Part shown: piece after piece, positions 60,966 through 64,000 of the stretch
Layout: every line of letters starts with the position of its first letter
How positions within the stretch are numbered: the stretch's first letter is position 1
DNA from: DASQMT01 sp963835735
Lineage (GTDB): Bacteria; Actinomycetota; Thermoleophilia; Solirubrobacterales; Solirubrobacteraceae
Assembly: GCA_963835735.1 (NCBI GenBank)
Contig: CAWIGP010000002.1
Coordinates: forward strand, 868,001-932,000
DNA: 64,000 bases
Reading direction: 5' to 3'
Position numbers and translations under genes: made by a program
The notes under the pieces: model-generated
What the model saw: only the letters and a program-made list of their open reading frames with translations
The model's database searches: none
Told to the model about the DNA's origin: nothing

Positions 60966-62717
60966 TCAGCCGGCGAGCTCCGGCAGCGGCGCGAACGGCT
61001 CGGGGACCGTCCCCTCGACCGGCTCGAACTCGCGCACGTGGTCGATCGACTTGCCCATCGCGGCGTTGTCCTCGGGCGCGACCAGGATCTCGACGAGCAT
61101 CGGCACGCCGCGCTCGCCCGCCTGGGCCACCGCCCAGTCGAGCGCGCCGGCGATCTCGCCCGGCTCGGAGACGCGGACGCCATCCGCGCCCATCGCCCGC
61201 ATGACCGCGACGTGGTCGATGCCGGGATGCCCGCCGGGCCCGTCGTAGGACAACTTGACCTCGTAGTTCATGTCGTAGGCCTCCTCCGCCTGGCGGATCA
61301 GGCCCATGTAGCCGTTGTTGACCATCACCAGCACGAACGGCACCTCGTACTGGACGGCGACGGCGACCTCCTCCATCAGGAACTGGAACGAGTAGTCGCC
61401 GACCACGCCCACCACGAGCTTGTCGGGCGCCGCCAGCTTGGCGCCGATGCACGCCGGCACCTCCCAGCCGAGCGGGCCGGCCTGCCCGCAGCAGAGGTAG
61501 TGGCGCGGCTTGTAGGTGTGCTGGAACTGGCCGCTCCAGATCTGATAGAGGCCGATCGCGGTGACGAACACGGTGTCGGCGCCGAAGTACTCGTTGATCT
61601 CGCCGAACACGCGCGGAGCCTTGATCGGCACGTCGTCGAAGTCGGTCCGCCGCGTCAGCGTCTCCTTCAGGTCCGCCACGCGGCCGAGCCAGTCGCCGCG
61701 CGGCGCCACGGTCCGCCGCGCCGCCTGCGCGCGCAGGTCGCGCAGCGCGGTGCGCGCGTCGCTGACGATCCCCAGGTCGGTCGGGAACACGCGCCCGATC
61801 TGCTGCGGCGAGATGTCGATCTGGATGAACTTGCGGTCGCCGCGGTAGACGTCGATGTCACCGGTGTGGCGATCGCCGAAGCGCGCGCCGACGGCGAGCA
61901 CGACGTCGCTCTCGAGGAAGATCTGGTTGGCGAAGCGCTGGCAGGTCTGGATCCCCACCATCCCGGCCCACAGCGGGTGGTCCTCAGGGATCGCGCCCTT
62001 GCCCATCAGCGTCGGCGAGACGGGGATGTGGAGCTCCTCCGCCAGCGCCACGAGGTCCTCGGCCGCGTCGGCCAGGATCACGCCGCCGCCCGCCAGGATC
62101 AGCGGGCGCTCGTGCTCGGCCAGCAGGTCGAGCGCGGCCGCGATCGCCGCCGGGTTCGCCGCCGGGGCGACGGTCGGCAGCGCGTGGTCGACCGCCGGGT
62201 CGTAGGCGATCTCCTCGCCCTTCTGGACGTCGAGCGGCAGGTCGATCAGCACCGGCCCGGGCCGGCCCTCGCGCGCCACGCGGAACGCCTCGCGGAACGC
62301 CCACGGCAGCTGCGCGGTCTCCTTGACCTGGTAGGCCCACTTGCACACGGGCCGGGCGATCTCGACGATGTCGACCGCCTGGAAGGCCTCCTTGTGCAGC
62401 AGCGAGCGGTTGGCCTGGCCGGTGATGCAGATGATCGGGACCGAGTCGGCGAGCGCCGTGTACAGCCCGGTGATCATGTTCGTCCCGGCGGGACCCGAAG
62501 TGCCGATGCAGAGGCCCGGCTCGCCGGTGATCCGCGCCCAGCCGTCGGCGGCGTGCGTCCCGCCTTCCTCGTGGCGCACCGCCAGGTGGCGGATGCGCGA
62601 GCCGCGCAGCGCCTCATAGAGCGGCAGGATCGCGGCGCCGGGGATGCCGAACGCGACGCGCACCCCCTCGTCCTCGAGGACGCTGACGACGGCCTCCATC
62701 GGGTTCATGCGGCCCAT
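60966..62717 (-). CDS. gcl: Glyoxylate carboligase (tartronate-semialdehyde synthase)
   Basis: 583 residues. Gcl-type N-terminus MNPMEAVVSVLEDEGVRVAF, GIPGAAILPLYEALRG, then CIGTSGPAGTNMITGLYTAL, ICITGQANRSLLHKEAFQAV, DIVEIARPVCKWAYQVKETA. The thiamine-diphosphate site NCGQAGPLGW-type is present (CCGQAGPLGWEVPACIGAKL), as is VVGDYSFQFLMEEVAVAVQY. Condenses two glyoxylates to tartronate semialdehyde. In E. coli Gcl the usual catalytic Glu is Val51 (RHVEGASH); here the aligned residue is Glu50 (RHEEGGTH). Neighbours glxR and hyi support the function. Confidence 0.9.
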   Translation of the reverse strand: MGRMNPMEAVVSVLEDEGVRVAFGIPGAAILPLYEALRGSRIRHLAVRHEEGGTHAADGWARITGEPGLCIGTSGPAGTNMITGLYTALADSVPIICITGQANRSLLHKEAFQAVDIVEIARPVCKWAYQVKETAQLPWAFREAFRVAREGRPGPVLIDLPLDVQKGEEIAYDPAVDHALPTVAPAANPAAIAAALDLLAEHERPLILAGGGVILADAAEDLVALAEELHIPVSPTLMGKGAIPEDHPLWAGMVGIQTCQRFANQIFLESDVVLAVGARFGDRHTGDIDVYRGDRKFIQIDISPQQIGRVFPTDLGIVSDARTALRDLRAQAARRTVAPRGDWLGRVADLKETLTRRTDFDDVPIKAPRVFGEINEYFGADTVFVTAIGLYQIWSGQFQHTYKPRHYLCCGQAGPLGWEVPACIGAKLAAPDKLVVGVVGDYSFQFLMEEVAVAVQYEVPFVLVMVNNGYMGLIRQAEEAYDMNYEVKLSYDGPGGHPGIDHVAVMRAMGADGVRVSEPGEIAGALDWAVAQAGERGVPMLVEILVAPEDNAAMGKSIDHVREFEPVEGTVPEPFAPLPELAG

Positions 62718-62732
62718 GTCGATGCCTCCTCC

Positions 62733-63644
62733 TCAGGTGGTCGCGGCCAGGCTCTGCGAGCCGATCCGGTGGTCGGCGAGCTCCTCGACGAGCGCCAGCA
62801 GGCCGGAGTGGTCGTCGCCGCCGTGCCCCTTGGCCCGGAGCGCGCGGAAGCCCTGCTGGACGAGCGCCGTGACCGGCAGCGGGACGCCGTACTCGCCGCC
62901 TGACTCGAGCGCGATGCCGAGGTCCTTGTGGTGCAGGTCGATCCGGAAGCCGGGCGTGAAGTCGTGCTCGAGGAAGTTGCGCCGGCGCATCTCCATCACG
63001 CGGTTCGCGGCGAGCCCGCCGCCGAGCACGTCGAGGATCCGCTCGGGGTCGACCCCCGCCTTCGAGCCGAGCACGAGCGCCTCGCTCACGGCGGCGATCG
63101 TCACCGCGACGACGACCTGGTTGCAGGCCTTCACGACCTGGCCGGCGCCGTGCTCGCCGACGTGGACGATCGTCTTGCCGAGCACCTCGAACAGCGGCCG
63201 CGCGCGCTCGACGTCGGCCTCCTCGCCGCCGACCATGATCGACAGCGTGCCGTCGCGGGCGCCGACGTCGCCGCCGCTCACGGGCGCGTCGAGCACGGCC
63301 ACGCCGCGCTCGCGCGCCGCGGCGGCGATCGCCACCGACACCGTCGGATGGATCGTGCTCATGTCGATCAGCAGGTCGCCGCCGGAGGCGCCGCCGAGGA
63401 CGCCGTCGCTCCCCGAGACGACGTCCTCGACGGCCGCCGAGTCGGGCAGCATGGTGATCACCACGTCCGCGCGCTCGGCCACCTCGCGGGCGCTCGAGGC
63501 CGGCTCGGCGCCGGCCTCCGCCAGCTCGTCCACCGGTCCGCGGCTGCGGCTGTGGACGACGAGCGCATGGCCCGCCCGCAGGAGGTTTCGGGCCATCGGC
63601 GCGCCCATGACGCCCAGCCCGATGAATCCGACGGTCCCCGGCAT
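62733..63644 (-). CDS. glxR: 2-hydroxy-3-oxopropionate (tartronate semialdehyde) reductase
   Basis: 303 residues (GTG at 63647 possible). NAD motif GFIGLGVMGAPMARNLLRAG, substrate motif LDAPVSGGDVGARDGTLSIM and catalytic Lys in GQVVKACNQVVVAVTIAAVS, all typical of beta-hydroxyacid dehydrogenases of the GlxR/GarR group. Reduces the Gcl product to glycerate. Same strand as gcl and hyi, with short gaps (9-15 bases); GAGAGGAGAG ribosome site. Confidence 0.9.
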   Translation of the reverse strand: MPGTVGFIGLGVMGAPMARNLLRAGHALVVHSRSRGPVDELAEAGAEPASSAREVAERADVVITMLPDSAAVEDVVSGSDGVLGGASGGDLLIDMSTIHPTVSVAIAAAARERGVAVLDAPVSGGDVGARDGTLSIMVGGEEADVERARPLFEVLGKTIVHVGEHGAGQVVKACNQVVVAVTIAAVSEALVLGSKAGVDPERILDVLGGGLAANRVMEMRRRNFLEHDFTPGFRIDLHHKDLGIALESGGEYGVPLPVTALVQQGFRALRAKGHGGDDHSGLLALVEELADHRIGSQSLAATT

Positions 63645-63656
63645 CACGCTCTCCTC

Positions 63657-64000
63657 TCAGGCTCTCGAGCGGCTGCCGCGCAACTCGCGCTGCAGCCAGT
63701 CGAGGCTCCCCTCGGTGTCCCCCGCCGGCGCTTTGTACTCGAGCCCGACGTGCCCGTCGTAGCCCAGCTCCGCGAGCCGGCCGAGGACGTACTCGAAGTC
63801 GATCTCGCCGGTGCCGGGCTGACCGCGACCGGGGCTGTCGGCGATCTGCACGTGGGCGATCTCGCCGATGTGGCGCTCGATCGTCGCGGTCAGGTCGCCC
63901 TCCATGCGCTGCATGTGGTAGGCGTCGTACTGGAGGCGGACGTTCGCGCGGCCGACGTTGTGGACGAAGTCAGCCGCGGCCCGCGTGCGCGGCAGCAGGT
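63657..64000 (-). CDS. hyi: Hydroxypyruvate isomerase, C-terminal part (5' end outside window)
   Basis: The last 114 residues of a TIM-barrel sugar-isomerase/epimerase: FVHNVGRANVRLQYDAYHMQ, GEIAHVQIADSPGRGQPGTG (metal-binding His and Asp nearby) and EIDFEYVLGRLAELGYDGHV. It interconverts hydroxypyruvate and tartronate semialdehyde. First gene in transcription order of the glyoxylate cluster visible here. Confidence 0.85.
   Translation of the reverse strand, partial: LLPRTRAAADFVHNVGRANVRLQYDAYHMQRMEGDLTATIERHIGEIAHVQIADSPGRGQPGTGEIDFEYVLGRLAELGYDGHVGLEYKAPAGDTEGSLDWLQRELRGSRSRA

Overview
The window is high-GC (about 70 percent or more), densely coded DNA with many GTG starts, frequent ATGA/GTGA stop-start overlaps and few AT-rich promoters. 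Gene content fits an actinobacterium, most likely class Thermoleophilia (Solirubrobacterales/Conexibacter-like). Pointers are a short secreted protein with the GLAIGGGTAYAA signal and V-T-x-S-K-V repeats (1450-2022), actinobacterial-type glycogen genes, F420/FMN split-barrel proteins and a SARP/WD40 giant regulator. This placement is inference from gene style, not a marker-gene result.

Layout. 1-1181: end of an acyl-CoA module (CaiB/BaiF CoA-transferase and a short acyl-CoA dehydrogenase with a fresh 31-residue duplication). 1450-9908: a block of exported proteins: the small repeat protein, a frameshift-broken secreted protein, a Pro-rich membrane-anchored protein with NRRAA repeats, a 1116-residue secreted protein of 13 Asn/Gln-rich repeats, and a Pro-rich anchored protein with Trp ladders. 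Facing them are a short sigma factor and a membrane-tethered HicB-like protein. I regard this block as the best candidate for an undescribed system, probably a surface fibre or matrix. 9951-13718: GH26-like glycosidase, MarR/MFS divergent pair, small membrane and S4 proteins. 13527-16144: cytochrome bd oxidase, with cydA carrying frameshifts. 16189-19552: two tandem sulfotransferase homologues and an arylsulfotransferase. 19655-21148: a CrtC/AttH-like lipocalin domain fused to a PstB-like ABC ATPase. 21129-26354: HrpA helicase, a TetR-like protein lacking its DNA-binding domain, a broken AbiEi/DUF559 gene and a tandem hairpin element. 26370-31358: glycogen synthesis (pgm-glgC-glgA, with a divergent sugar kinase). 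31419-33830: small genes. 33949-38859: a 1636-residue SARP-NTPase-TM-WD40 regulator. 38936-51084: stress, transport and signalling genes (two-component system, ABC exporter, SRPBCC/ArsR pair, cupin, cupredoxin, a third sulfotransferase). 51087-54585: CDF transporter, 2-oxoacid dehydrogenase E1 alpha/beta and a GntR regulator. 54610-59120: MocR regulator, divergent MFS, thioesterase, malic enzyme. 59091-64000: PanE-like reductase and a glyoxylate-to-glycerate cluster (hyi-glxR-gcl-iclR).

How genes work together. pgm, glgC and glgA form a tightly overlapping operon turning glucose-6-phosphate into glycogen precursors. hyi, glxR and gcl handle glyoxylate, tartronate semialdehyde and hydroxypyruvate under an IclR regulator with a visible operator. 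The E1 alpha/beta genes lie directly behind a GntR-FCD regulator whose likely operator is also visible.

Caution. At least eight otherwise normal genes contain frameshifts, and in seven the start-to-stop distance is one base more than a multiple of three. That pattern suggests consensus sequence errors rather than real decay, so pseudogene labels here are provisional.
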